In this document: positions 22,798 through 34,071 of the stretch, one piece after another
How positions within the stretch are numbered: the stretch's first letter is position 1
How the letters are laid out: the number at the start of each line of letters is the position of its first letter
NCBI RefSeq assembly: GCF_004379255.2
Contig: NC_056052.1
Coordinates: forward strand, 8,549,708 to 8,613,707
Direction: 5' to 3'
Length of the DNA: 64,000 bases
Origin: Salvia splendens
Lineage: Eukaryota; Streptophyta; Magnoliopsida; Lamiales; Lamiaceae
Notes under the pieces: generated by a model
What the model saw: only the letters and a program-made list of their open reading frames with translations
Databases searched by the model: none
What the model was told of the DNA's origin: nothing
Program-made: the position numbers and the translations under genes

Positions 22798-24869
22798 TTA
22801 AAAATTTTATAATTGATAAAAGATAATTAATATATATCACACTTAATAATAATAGGATGATTGCTAACTAATTAGAAATCTCAAATTAAGATCAATCCTT
22901 AGCCATTAGATTAAGAGATATAATGATTGAAATAAGCCAAGTAGATTATATTTTAAATAAAACTAACCATTTTCTCTCTTCTCAAAATCATCTTAAAACC
23001 TTAAATTTACATAACTCTCTCGATTTAAATTATTTTTGGTAAAAAAAATATATAAAATTAAAGGTAATTTTATAATAATTCGAACGAGATGTCAATTGCA
23101 TATGTTCCGACGATGATCAGATGATGAATTTAATAATTTCTATTTTTGTTTTCGTATATGTTGATAAGAAGATTTTATATCAATAAATCCATAAATTAGA
23201 GTAGGCCCAGACCTAACTCGAGTGGTTTGAACTAGAGTAGGAGCTGGAATGGATATCTGTAGGCCCAAATTTGACTGATTTACTCCAATTGAAGTAAGCT
23301 CACTAGCAGAGGTAGATTTGGACCCAATGGACCTTGCAACTGAAAAGGGCCCGGCCCGAATCCGATTGGGGTGGGCCCTTTGGTAACATGGCGGTTAAGG
23401 CCACGAGGGACCATTCATATTTGAGAAGATTGGAGGAGGGGATTAATGTTGGGAATATTTTAGAGCATGAATTGGGATTATATATATAATGAATCCAGTT
23501 TAATTAACTAGTAGTAGGTTGCATGGATATAGTGTGTCATGGATTTGGGCTGCATGCATATATTGTGTTGATAATATACTTTTATTTATACTTTTCTCAA
23601 TATCGTATACTTTAATTAAATCTCACACCTTACGCCATTTTGCGGTTGAAATCATACAAATTTACACCATGCCCATTTTTTTACGCCAAAGTGAAGATTT
23701 TCAACTGAAATTGAAGATGGATTGACGTTTGAAAATTTTCTTCATGATTTTATTCTTTATAGTTTATTCCATACGTTGTTCTGGGTGACTAATTAAAAAA
23801 AATACACGTAGGTACAAATAGAGGTGGCGTTTTGGTCAGTTTGTGAAATTAATATAATTTTGTGGTTCAAATTATTACAAATTCAAGCTGGGATTGGAAA
23901 AATGACCTAAAGGTCTTGCTTTTAAGGTTGCTAAGTTCTAACTAAGCCTGAAAAATAAATTACTTTTTTTTAAAGTTGATATCAGTATTTAGTATACTGT
24001 ATTTAATAAAACTTGTCCCTTTTTCAGCAAGAGACCCCACTTTTCATATAGTTGAAATAATACATAGTATTCATTTTGATTTTTCTGATTGGAACGCTTA
24101 CATGATAATTATATCCACAATCAGAATCTATGGAATTAGTAAGAAAATTAAAGCAATTACATGAAATTATAATTTCCATGTCTAATTGAAATAATTGTTT
24201 GGCTTAGTTCTATTCTATTACCCCTTCCATCCCATAAGAATATGTACTTTGAGTTCTATTCTATTACTCCCTCAATTTTGCAAAAATAGACATTTTAGAT
24301 TGAACACAAGTTTTAATGCACGATTGATAAAGTAAGAAAGAGATTGGGAGAAAAAGTAGTTAAAGTATTGCTAGTAAAATATAATTTCATGTCGTTAGAG
24401 AGAAAAGGATTTTTAAAATTAAAAAATATTCTGTATGTACATGTGAGACGAAAAATGAGGAAAGAGCGTATATTATTACGAGAAAAAAAGGAATAGTATA
24501 AAACTGAAAAATACACTTTTCGATAAACAATGACTTTTTAATAATGCACACTAGCTTTTTCGTCCCAAAATATATCAACTTGCCACATGCATCATTAACC
24601 ATGAAGTCCACCTTTTGGACTGAATTTTTGTCTCTTCATGTAAACAAATTCCAAAGTTGGAATTTCTAATGAAAAATCTAGTAAAAGGTGTTAACGTTGA
24701 ATGTTAAATTGAAAATTACTAAAGTCCCCTATCAATGCAGATCCAAAAACTAAATATAGTGGGGTCGAACAAGATAGTAAATATTTAAAATAATTACTAC
24801 TTTTTTATAAACATATATTTTAATTTAAATAATTCATGCGCGCGAGGTATCTTAAAACAACTTTCCCCA
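22798..24869. other. AT-rich intergenic DNA
   Basis: No gene is supported. A somewhat GC-richer island at 23200-23420 (AAAGGGCCCGGCCCGAATCC) has no coding similarity I recognise. MITE-arm-like CCCCTTCCATCCCATAAG and TACTCCCTCAATTTTG stretches occur at about 24220 and 24266 without clear partners. Short ORFs are low-complexity. Confidence 0.4.
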
Positions 24870-25090
24870 CTTTCTTCATCCGTTATAAGCGAAACGTTTC
24901 TTTTGAATACAGAATTTAAGAAAAAGATATTTATGTGGAGAAAGAATAAAGTGAGGTGAGATAAATATAAAAGTGGAAATAGATAATAAATTAAAAGAGA
25001 ACAATAGTGTCTTGACAAAAAAAATAACATACCTTAGTTGGGACGTGCTAAAAAAAAGAATATGAGTCGCTTATGGTAGGATCGAAGTAG
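24870..25090. mobile_element. Degenerate Stowaway-like MITE
   Basis: TTCATCCGTTATAAGCGAAACG at the left pairs imperfectly with GAGTCGCTTATGGTAGGATCGAAG at the right, with the usual AAGAAAAAGATATTTATG..GAGAAAGAATAAAGTGAG interior type. Old copy with worn ends. Confidence 0.5.
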
Positions 25091-25290
25091 TACTCCCTCC
25101 GTCCTATTCCATGTGAGACATTTCTTTTGGACATAAGGTTTTGGGAGTGAAAAAAAGTAGAGAGAAACAATAGGAGCGAGAATAAAGTACAAAAGAGAGG
25201 CAGCATGTTGCTTTTACCTTTGAAGGAAATGTCTCACTATAATGGGAAGTCCCAAAAAGAAATACGCTTCACTTATAATGGGATGATAAC
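25091..25290. mobile_element. Stowaway-like MITE, one clear end
   Basis: Begins TACTCCCTCCGTCCTATTCC directly after the preceding copy and ends near ATAATGGGATGA. The right terminal repeat is worn, but the inner GTGAGACATTTCTTTT / AAAAAGAAATACGCTTCAC arms pair partly. Confidence 0.55.
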
Positions 25291-25639
25291 ATCCCAAATT
25301 TTTAAATATTAAAAAAACTGAATATGAATAAGAAGGCTAAAAATTTAAATTATAAAATTAAAATTAAAAGAAATTAAGAAATATTTACTTTATAAGTATG
25401 TGTTTAATTTAGATAAATTGATTTTGATATAAAAAAATTCAAAGCCATTTTACAATTAGATAACAATAAGATATTTAATCTTTTAAATTTAGTCAAATTA
25501 TGTGGGCGTGTATCTTCCAGTTTAATTCACGAGTAATTATAGGGAAAAGAAAACAATAATGACATCTCCATTATCATATCTCTCTTCGAAAACAAAAACC
25601 GAAAGGACTCTTCCCCTCCAACTCCTTCGTTCTCGACAA

Positions 25640-25849
25640 CAGCCTCCCCTGCTGTGATGCCGACGTCCGGCTGCCTCACATCCTTCCTTTCTCTATGCTC
25701 AGTCTCCTCATCATCTCACACTGCTTGAGGTGGGGACGGAGTCACGGATGCCGTAGGGTCGGAGGCGGAAGAAAGTAGGTTCCCGGTGGCACTCCATGGC
25801 CGGTGGTGGGTCGGCCGACCCCATCCAACCCCTCCTGGATCCGCCACTG
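25640..25849 (-). repeat. hAT-like element end (partial)
   Basis: Read on the minus strand the block starts CAGTGGCGGATCCAGG, a terminal sequence typical of plant hAT elements, followed by GC-rich DNA (GGGGTCGGCCGACCCC, an inverted repeat). A short frame GSADPPPAME..FFRLRPYGIRDS is often met in plant repeats of this sort. I see no matching far end or target duplication, so it is a fragment. Confidence 0.4.
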
Positions 25850-26746
25850 TCGCCAATATACATGCTATAATATGTTGATACAAAATTCACCACATCAAAA
25901 AACATTGTTTCCCATACTCATATACCACTAATTTGCATATTGCAAAATACATCTACAAGTCTTTATATTAATCATTAGATTCTTTAGTAAAAATATTTGT
26001 TTCACTATATCTGCATTTTTTTATTAGATCTTTTCATAATTTTTTTTATTTCTTTAGGTTTTTATTGTAATACATTTTGATTTGAGAGGTTCTTTGATTG
26101 AATTTTATTTAATCAAGACATAATTTAATGATTTTTTCCTATTTTAATTAAATTAATTATTTTCTCTTTTATTTATTTTGAATGAATTCAGTTGCAATAT
26201 CGACTCACACATCATTAAAAAATTAAAAATTTATGAACTGACAGCGAACAATATCAATAAATTTTTCATTTTTTTGTGATTCTTGAGTCAATATTACAAA
26301 TGAATTAATTCCAAAATAAATATGAGAAAAAAAATAATAAATTTAATTAACACAAAAAAATTAATTAAATTTGGAATTCCATTAAATAAAGATATAACTA
26401 AATAAAAAATTAAAATATAAAACCTCTTAAATCAAAATGCATTAGTAAAAGGATCCAACGAAACAAAAAATTTGTAAAAAGATTTAATGAAACAAAATGC
26501 ATTGGAACATGAATTAGAAGAACCTAAAATAAAATTAACTAATACAATGACCTATAGATGCATTTGGCCATTTGCATGCACTTAATTATATAAGTAAAAC
26601 ATACTATTAAAACGTACATATTACGCGTGCAAAATAAAAGATAGTAAAGTTAACCTAATTAACCTCCTAACTTTGTCAAAAGGCCATTTTCATATTTTTT
26701 AACCTTACATAATTTTTTAGAAATTTTTAATTGGCAGCCCTTTTCT
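25850..26746. other. AT-rich region 3' of the HSF gene
   Basis: Very AT-rich. TTTTATTTAATC-type and AAATTAATTAAAT-type stretches (26090-26160, 26330-26420) are inverted relative to each other around about 26250, so this may be an old fold-back element. No gene is recognised. Confidence 0.35.
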
Positions 26747-29268
26747 TCAAAAGTTTTCGATTTTAGCTCCCTCTAAGATATTTTCCTGCGTCTGCCCCTG
26801 GCAACGAGTGGTCATGTAGTGTGAAATGCATTCGAGCAGCCTCATTTCCATAGTCTTGAAATGAGATATTTGCAATTTGAGTTCCATTCTCTCTCTTCTT
26901 AGGGTTTGATTTTCTTTCATGAGGGAAGTGATCCCATCCCGATGGCCGCCTCTGGAAGCTTCTAGAAGCTGCGGGAACATGCTCGGCTCGACCTTCTTGC
27001 GGCTGATCTCCACCAGCAGATGCTTGAAACCTTTCAAGAATTTATCGTGCTTGAATTCCCATCGTTTGGATGCTGTTTTCTTGAAGCCCTGTTGTGAAAA
27101 TGTTAGCACATCTTTATTCAAATAGTTGAAATGTTTTGTAAAAATATTCAATTTTGTGATATGCTATTACTACACAAGAACTAAAAAGAGGACTATTATC
27201 GCATAGGTTCCTCGTCTCTGATGAAGTTACCAAATAGTAGTAGTTATTTTGCATCTAAAACAACATCAAGTGTTCAATTTGATTTAGAAAACATAGCTTA
27301 ATATTTGTTACAATTATACTCCCTCTGTCCAATGAAGATGACCTTTTTTTTTGGTGGCACATAATTTTTTGTAACGTAGTTGTGTGTGTTAAGTGAAGAG
27401 ATAAGAACAATACTCCCTCCGCTAACTCATTACAATACTACTCCCTCCGTCCACAAAAAATAGACAAAGTTGTAAATGTCACGAGTTTTAATACGCAATT
27501 GCTAAAGTAAGAGGGATGGAGAGAAAATGTGGTGGAAGTAATATTATTGGATTGTGGAGTCTACATTTAGAATGATGTTTGTGTAAGATTAGTATGATTT
27601 AAAACTTTTCATTTTTAGAATTAGTCTAATTTTGCTGGACGACCCAGTATAGTAAAATTGATCTATTTTTTGTGGACAGAAAGAGTATTAATTTAAAAAT
27701 TAATTAGAGTATATAAAAGTAGAATCCACATATTCCCTTTAACTTTATCAACAGTTTCCTTTAATAAGGTCAAATAATTTATTAAAATTTAAAATCCATT
27801 TTGAGTAAATAACATGTCTTTACATATTATAGAATAATAGTAGTAACACATATTCCAACTATATGCCCAGGGACGGACCTAGCGCAGGCCAAGCCGCCGC
27901 TCCAGCGGGGGCTTGGCCGGCGCTGGACCAGTACCCAGTCATCGCTGCCCCAGAAATATTAGTGTGTGTCTGTGTCTCACTGTATGTGACTGTGTATATG
28001 GACGAGGAAGAAGAAAAAGAAAAGAGGAGAGGCGAATGGAAACGTGTAGAACTTGCAAAAGTTAAACTACTTGGCAAAGGAGATCTATAGGCTACTCCAT
28101 CCTATAACTAGGAGTCAAACAATTTTTTCTAACTAGAGTAGGAGTACTATTTTTTTTATAAATCCATTTACATTGCTGCTTATTGTTTACTTCAAAAATT
28201 CAACTAACAACAAATATACAAATATTTATTATAGTATCATGATTATAATTTATAATTTATTAGTATAAAATTTTATTGGCGATTTAACATAATTTTAGTA
28301 GATAAATAAAAGTAATAATGCTAAAAAATGCATTCTAAAAATTTATTTTTGTTTACCATCCAAATTAAATTTAAATATAATTTCCAATTTCCAATTTTCA
28401 GTTAAATATATGTGTTAATTTTTCAATTATTACATTACGAATTATTTAGGTACAGCCTAATTAAGACTTGATTTTATCTGTGCGATTTAGAATTGCATAT
28501 TAAGAATTTCATTAGTGATTTACTATGAAATAGAATTTGCTTTCTTTATCTTGGAATTAGATAGCTATAAATTTGACCAAACTTTTGTGACTTTTTTTTT
28601 TGCTATTTGTTCTATTATTTATATGAATTTGAGAATGGAAATTTATTGAATTTTTGTTATCATATGTTGTTACGCAAAACTTTATATATAAAATTAAATA
28701 TGTAAATTACTATTTATTATTTTAATTTCAGCACCGGCTATTTTGAATTTCTGGTTCCGTCTTTGTATATGCCCTTCAATTCCAAGGAATGAAAATTCTT
28801 TGACTAACCCTAGTCCCTTTACCCAATATACGATTCAACACAGTAGCATAACTATTTTGACTGAACTATACATTATCTTTCTCCCAAAAACTAAACAAAT
28901 ATAAGAAAATCTATTCGACCATAAACTTAATTTAATTCGGTAAATATATAAAATTAAGAAAAATAAAGATGACTCACGTAGGTATTAAGCTGTCGAACGA
29001 AGCTAGAGAAATTGTTGTGTTTGAAATATTTAGGAAGCATGAGTTTGGAGAACTCCGCCGGCGACCATACCACGAATCCGTTTCCTCCCGAGTTCCACGA
29101 AACCACGCCGGTCGCGCCACCAGCCTCGGCCGCGTCGAGGAGGTCGAAGGTTTTGGATATAAACGGGGCGGGGCACTTTTTTTTTGGGGGCCTTGACCCG
29201 ACCCGGCAAGCTGCATGTGGAGCAGCCATGCTACCCCTTTTGTGTTTTCTAAAGTGGTGAAATCCCAT
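26747..29268 (-). CDS. Heat stress transcription factor (HSF), two exons
   Basis: Exon 1 (29268-28978) and exon 2 (27088-26747) join at the conserved HSF intron site, after RQLNTY and before GFKK, giving about 210 residues. The winged-helix DNA-binding domain spans about residues 32-125: [71 protein letters not shown]. It binds heat-shock elements as a trimer in the nucleus. A short leucine-rich oligomerisation repeat follows ([20 protein letters not shown]), without the insert of class A. The protein ends soon after and no AHA activation motif is visible, so a repressor-like or accessory role is possible. Class cannot be settled. An in-frame MAAPH at about 29229 is an alternative start. The 1.9-kb intron carries a hAT and MITEs. 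Confidence 0.85.
27318..27437. mobile_element. Truncated Stowaway-like MITE in the HSF intron
   Basis: TACTCCCTCTGTCCAATGAAGATGACC begins a MITE whose body stops after about 100 bases, near TACTCCCTCCGCTAAC. Only one arm is clear. Confidence 0.45.
27438..27688. mobile_element. Stowaway-like MITE in the HSF intron
   Basis: Bounded by TACTCCCTCCGTCCACAAAAAATAG and CTATTTTTTGTGGACAGAAAGAGTA, an inverted repeat of about 25 bp. Non-coding, about 250 bp. Confidence 0.75.
27868..28765. mobile_element. Non-autonomous hAT, 898 bp, in the HSF intron
   Basis: The ends CAGGGACGGACCTAG and (complement) CAAAGACGGAACCAG form a terminal inverted repeat of hAT type. The 8-bp sequence TATATGCC lies directly outside both ends (27860-27867 and 28766-28773), which is a hAT target duplication. 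No transposase similarity is present inside. The element sits between the two HSF exons and accounts for almost half of the intron. Confidence 0.9.
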
Positions 29269-29339
29269 ATTGTTAACTATTTATACCTATATTAATTGCC
29301 TCTTTTGACCTTTTGTTGTTTATGGAATTTAAAAAAAAA
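29269..29339. promoter_or_regulatory. Immediate upstream region of the HSF gene
   Basis: Should contain the leader or promoter of the minus-strand HSF gene. Read on the minus strand, TATAAATAG-like and TATAGGTATAAATAG sequence lies at about 29276-29295, a candidate TATA element very close to the upper ATG at 29268. That proximity favours the inner start MAAPH. I saw no clear GAANNTTC heat-shock element. Confidence 0.35.
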
Positions 29340-29930
29340 TATTTAATCGAAAAGTTAAATTATATTCCACATTGTTGAAACTTGATGGTCAAAATAGTTT
29401 AATTAAAATATTCACAACCAATGACGTATTGAGGGTCCCTCACCTTAGAAGGCCTAATAAGAAAAAAGGTTATCCACTCATATAGATAAGACATGATCAT
29501 CACCAAATCGATGTAAACTAAGTAAGATTTAAGAGATTTTTAATACGCCCCCGCATGTATGGGCCCGAATGAACATCGGGCTTGCACAAGTGAGGTAGAC
29601 AAGACAAGAGATAAGAGATCAATAATTAATTTGGGTATGCTCTAATACCATATTAGAAATGGGCTACTTTGACCGGTCTCATTGTTGGCCGATTAGTACT
29701 GTAAAAAAAACTCCATTAATCGGCCTCCGACTCCACGACATTAACTCTACCTCTGCCCAACCCTTCCCTTTTGTTGTTCAATTTTCAAGATTTCATCATG
29801 GTATATGTCAGGATACATTACAATAAAATTGCAATTTCATGAATAAATATCTATTGGCCATCTTCCATGAGATTCACACAATCTTTTGGGATCACCTTAA
29901 TTTAAACGAGACTTGTGTTGAATATGTATA
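29340..29930 (-). mobile_element. TRIM-like or LTR-element remnant
   Basis: On the minus strand TATGGTATTAGAGCATACCC (29632-29651) resembles an initiator-tRNA primer-binding site plus its usual follow-on. About 95 bases later GCGGGGGCG (about 29547-29556) resembles a polypurine tract followed by TATTAAAAATCTCTTAAATC, an LTR start seen in plant Copia-type repeats. A distance of only about 95 bases between them is typical of a TRIM or an internally deleted element. I could not align two LTRs with confidence. Confidence 0.4.
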
Positions 29931-30005
29931 GTATATTTAAATTCGTTTTCTTCTCTAGTTAGAAGCAACGACAAAGAGAAATAGTAGACGTTTAAGTGGA
30001 AGAAG

Positions 30006-30014
30006 ACATAATTA
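30006..30014. repeat. Target duplication, left (ACATAATTA)
   Basis: This 9-bp sequence directly precedes the left end of the PMD-MULE and recurs at 37982-37990 directly after its right end. Nine bases is the Mutator-superfamily size. Confidence 0.9.
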
Positions 30015-30114
30015 GGAAAAATCGGGTTTCTAGGGCAGTTTACATTAAAGATAACGTAAATATACCCATTTTGTTATCTATTTCACATATGGGAAAAACG
30101 CCAATGCAATTGGC
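30015..30114 (+). repeat. Left terminal inverted repeat of the PMD-MULE
   Basis: Begins GGAAAAATCGGG and runs into the first hairpin unit. It pairs with 37882-37981 (begins GAGGAAATCGGG when complemented), about four bases in five matching by eye. The partial element at 1-688 carries the same repeat. Confidence 0.9.
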
Positions 30115-30480
30115 GTGTCTTTAAGTAAAAACGCCAATATTAATGGCGTGTTTACACGTAAAGAAGCCAACGTAGGTGGCGTTTTATACTTGTGTCGTAT
30201 TTTGGGCGTATTCTCTCCTATTGCAATTACGTTGAAAAACGCCAACTTGGTTGGCGTGTATTCCTGAAAAATGCCTTTGTAATTGGCGTGTGTATTGTTG
30301 TAGAAACGCCGAACAGATTGGCGTGTTTAAGCAAAGACGCAAACACGAGTAGCGTGTTTACTTAAGTCGCGAAAAACGCCAACCTGAGTGGCGTGTTTAC
30401 TTGTTTTGCGAAAAACGCCAACCTGAGTGGCGTGTTCACCTAGTCGCGAAAAACGCCAACCTGAGTGGCGTGTTTTCACA
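30095..30480 (+). repeat. Left hairpin array, 10 units
   Basis: Ten palindromic units of about 25 bp: AAACGCCAA, a 5-base centre, TTGGCGTGTTT. Starts lie near 30095, 30129, 30164, 30236, 30268, 30304, 30334, 30373, 30411 and 30448. The last three share the centre CCTGA and a CGCGAAAAACGCC spacer, so they look recently duplicated. The array lies between the terminal repeat and the start of the PMD gene, where it could act on transposition or on the promoter. Confidence 0.9.
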
Positions 30481-30489
30481 GGCTGATAT

Positions 30490-31179
30490 ACCAGCCGTGC
30501 CTCCCCCAAATCACGAAAATCTCACAATACACACACTTCGTGATTTCTCCAAGTTGCGCGCCTCCTCTCCGTGATTTCGGCCTACATTCATCAATCGGTG
30601 CTATTCTTCCCCAAATTCGTCTATTTTCTTCGGTTAGTATGCTTACCTTTTACATTATTAGAGTAAGTGGTGGATAGTTAGCTAGGGTTTGTAATGGGTT
30701 GTGAATTGAGTAGAAATATTATGCATTTTGGATTGGTTGAATGGCATTATTGTTGATTATTATGTTGGATTGTTTGAGTTTAAGTGAATTTGTGTATAAA
30801 TTTGATTATAAACCTAAACCCTAGGGTTGTTATAGCTAAAAAATTGGGCAAATTGTTTTGGTTTATGTGGGTTTTGGTTGATGTATGTTGATTAGTTTGA
30901 ATTGTTAAATTTGTTTATATTGTTAGGTTTGTCAAATTGAAATTGTTAGGTTAGGCAAAATTGAAATTGGGCAAATTGGGTTGGACGAATTGTTAATTTA
31001 AATTGTTAATTTTGTGTAGGTGAATTGGATTATGATTTTGAATGTGCAATGTTGTGTAGGTGAATTATTTGATGTTGGTGTTCAATTTTGTGATATTGGA
31101 TTAAATTGTATCTAATTATTGAAATGGTTTATGGTTGGTTATGGTTGAATTTGGATTATGAATGTTATGTAGGTAAATT
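30490..31179 (+). promoter_or_regulatory. Promoter and leader region of the PMD gene
   Basis: Lies between the hairpin array and the first codon at 31180. Its first 330 bases are conserved with the element at 1-688. It is rich in AATTG/GGGCAAATTG repeats at 30840-31060 and may include a leader intron (a TTATGTAG acceptor-like site is near 31172). I do not see an unambiguous TATA box. Confidence 0.45.
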
Positions 31180-33314
31180 ATGGCATCATCTTCAACCTCT
31201 CGTCATCGGCTTGCATGTGGTCCTGCGGATCCATCTGTATTATATTGTCAGAGACAACACGTCTCTAACAACATATGGGCAGGAGTTCCATCCGAATATG
31301 TACGCTGCCGACGATATGAAGGAATAATTTGGGATGTTCCCATCCATCAATATGTCTTGGCAATAGTGGACCAGATGGGGTTTGGGGGTATATTAAGGTG
31401 TGGTAAACCAAAAGACATTGACCACCATCTTATCACAGCTTTGATTGAACGTTGGAGGCCAGAGACTCACACGTTTCACTTTCCAGTCGGTGAAGCGACT
31501 GTGACACTGGAAGACGTGGAGGTCTTATGGGGCCTGAAAGTTGATGGAGAGGCTCTGACAGATTACATCCCCCCGACGGAAGCGGGATATCGGAAGGACA
31601 GGTGTTAGGATTTTCTAGGATTCATACCGGACGCATCCGAGTTGAAGGAAATGGCTTTTAAGCAGACAAGCTTATCGCGTCAATTGAGGATTGAGCTGTC
31701 TGGTGACCACGAACACAACATATATGCTCAGCGGGCTCGTATCTATTGTCTGCTATTACTTGGTGGTCTGATGATCCCCAACGGCTCCGGAAATAAAATT
31801 CCGTTCTTCTACCTACACTTTTTCATGGATATAGAACGGTGTTCTACATATAGCTGGGGTGGTGCGACGCTTGCTTGCTTGTACCACAATTTGTGTGAAG
31901 CGGCCGTTGCTAAGAGGACGGATGTAGGGGGAGCCTTAACTCTATTACAGCTTTGGGCTTGGGAGAGAATCCCAAATATTAGACCGAGGATGCTAGATCC
32001 CGTGCATACAGACTATCTACCACGTGCAAGCGCGTAAGTTGTTCACTAATTCATTTTTAAGCTTAATGTTCATCAATCTTCGTGTTCTTCGCTCATAATT
32101 TAAATTTTTTAGATGGAATGGTCCGGCGTCATATGTAAAAGCACCCGGACATTGTATTGAAAATTTCCGAGATCAGTTCTCCATGATGCATCCTAATCAG
32201 GTACTTCATATACTTATAATTTTTTTTTTGTTTTTTGTTTTTATTGAAATTATTTTGAAAAATTTGTATCACATGTAGTTTATTTGGAGGCCTTATCTCC
32301 ACCGAGAGTTGCCGGAAAGTTGTGATGCCGGTCGTCCTATATGGATGTCGATAACAACGCTTATTTGTTGGAATTTGGCTGAGCCACACCTGCCACACCG
32401 AGTGTTGCGCCAATTCGGGATTGTCCAACCGTATATCCCGGATCTCCCCCGGTTCCACGGTTCTGATTTTTTGAAACAAGATCACCGTGGAAAATCTGGT
32501 CAAAATTGGGTTCAATGGCACGCCAATTATATACAGGAGTGGGACAACAGGCACTTTACGATATGGACTGATCTGGAGGACAATACTGAGCCTGTTGCAA
32601 CGGAAGAATATATGAATTGGTTTCGCCAGATCACTGTGGTGTATTTAACCAAACCCGGCGTGCATGCTGAAGAGGGATTCCACGAAACGACATCGTCTCA
32701 TAACTTTACGGTACATTATTTATACTTAACTAAACCCTGATTACTTATTTAAATTCATATTATGATATGTACTTAACTTTGAAAAATTATAGGTGGAGAC
32801 GCTTCACAATATACGCCACTTTCTAAGTGGCCGAGCTGCGACAGGACATTTCTGTCCGGATATGGAAACCATTTCAAGGATGGTTGAAGAAGGACTGCAG
32901 ATATCCGGGGAGGCTCAGCTGATGGACTACCGTCCTTCGCAGCGCTCTGCAATGGACGTGGACGTACCCGTAAGGCAAAAGGCAAAACGACGAACCAAGA
33001 AGAAAACCGCCTGCAGAGAGTCGTCATCTCAGTTCGTACACAACTCCGATGACGATTTTGTGGAACCACCTCCACCGAGCTCTGCACTTCCAGGCCGTCA
33101 TTCTGTCAGCTACACCGGTGGTACCGGAGAAGATATTGGCCTCAGTGATGTCCCCGCTTCTCCACCACGGTCGTCTGTGCAGGATGATTTTTTTGGGGTG
33201 GATCTTGAGAACGCTGTTGTTCAAGATACTCCTCCCTCAAGGATCCCTAGATCTACATCCAAGATTGGGAAGGGGATACGGCGTCTGTTTATGCGGAAAA
33301 GTCGTGACGATTGA
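31180..33314 (+). pseudogene. PMD (MAIN-like) protein of the MULE, one premature stop
   Basis: Four exons (31180-32033, 32113-32200, 32279-32710, 32793-33314) join in frame to 632 codons including the stop. Residues of about 30-420 form a plant mobile domain: DVPIHQYVLAIVDQMGFGG, LITALIERWRPETHTFHFP, GEATVTLEDVEVLWGLKVDG, YCLLLLGGLMIPNGSG, WGGATLACLYHNLCEAA and LQLWAWERIP. Host MAIN-family relatives act in the nucleus in cell division and silencing; the role in transposons is not settled. A TAG at 31606-31608 interrupts the frame at the position where C(Q)DFLGF is expected, so it fits a CAG-to-TAG change. The C-terminal third is basic (KAKRRTKKK at about 32980), followed by a tail shared with the transposase (33047-33305). 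Confidence 0.88.
33047..33305 (+). repeat. Shared C-terminal tail, PMD-protein copy
   Basis: Encodes DDDFVEPPPPSSALPGRHSV, GTGEDIGLSDVP, SPPRSSVQDDFFGVDLEN, VVQDTPPSR and SKIGKGIRRLFMRK. It matches, in order and almost residue by residue, the tail encoded on the opposite strand at 34080-34345 at the end of the transposase gene. At DNA level the two blocks form an inverted repeat of about 260 bp around the central hairpin array. Confidence 0.9.
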
Positions 33315-33548
33315 ACTAATTTGAACTCTCTACATTAGTAATTGGATACATTCTCTTGATATTAGTGTTTTTTCATTGATTTTAACTCTTTATATTAGTA
33401 ATTTGATATTGGTGTTTTTTCATTTGCTTTGAACTCATTGATTTTAAGTCTTTATGCTTAAGTTTTTGGATGTATGAATTATTATTTCGTAGTTGAAATG
33501 AAAACTGGCAAAGAAAGAGATAGAGGAAATAGCGACATTCTGAACAAA

Positions 33549-33945
33549 CGCGCCATTTCCATTGGCGTCTTAGGTAAAACGCCAATGCAGATGGCGTGTT
33601 TTGTGAAAAACGCCAATGTCATTGGCGTGTCTAAGTTAGAAGAAATTTTGCCAGTTTTTTCACGACGCATTCTGAACAAAAACGCCAGTCCCGTTGGCAT
33701 GTTTTATTAATTAGGTAAAACGCCAATGCAGATGGCGTGTTTTGTGAAAAACGCCAATGTCATTGGCGTGTCTAAGTTAGAAGAAATTTTGGCCAGTTTT
33801 TTCACGACGCATTCTGAACAAAAACGCCAGTCCCGTTGGCGTGTTTTATTAAAAACACGCCAGTCCCGTTGGCGTCTATTGAAACACGCCACTCCCATAG
33901 GCGTGTTTCAATAAAAAACGCCACTCAAGTTAGCGTTTTTAGCTG
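33549..33945 (+). repeat. Central hairpin array, 10 units
   Basis: Ten units of the AAACGCCAN-centre-NTGGCGT type lie between the 3' ends of the two convergent genes. A block of about 140 bp carrying three units (33570-33711) is repeated almost exactly at 33715-33853, including the spacer TTCACGACGCATTCTGAAC. The array could form the 3' ends or terminators of both transcripts, or pair into a long hairpin if read through. Confidence 0.9.
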
Positions 33946-34071
33946 ATCATTTGATACTTAAAACGCAATTTTACTCAATATATAAGTAAATACAAATATT
34001 ACCCAATACATAATTCCAAATATTACTAAATACAGAAATCCAATATTACACAATGCATAAGTTCAATTGTC

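Noticed and set aside
25711..25905. Minus-strand ORF GSADPPPAME..RLRPYGIRDS as a gene
   Set aside because: It begins at a hAT-like terminal sequence and such peptides recur in plant repeats; no exon structure supports a gene.
30095..30509. Regular array of short repeats resembling a CRISPR array
   Set aside because: The units are palindromes with degenerate arms and variable short spacers inside a plant transposon. There are no constant repeats with unique 30-base spacers and no cas genes.
30327..30509. 60-codon minus-strand ORF with repeated KHATQVGVFR-like peptides
   Set aside because: It is a by-product of reading through the hairpin array; the peptide repeat mirrors the DNA repeat, and other arrays give different peptides. 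The same holds for 33474-33710 and 33707-33898.
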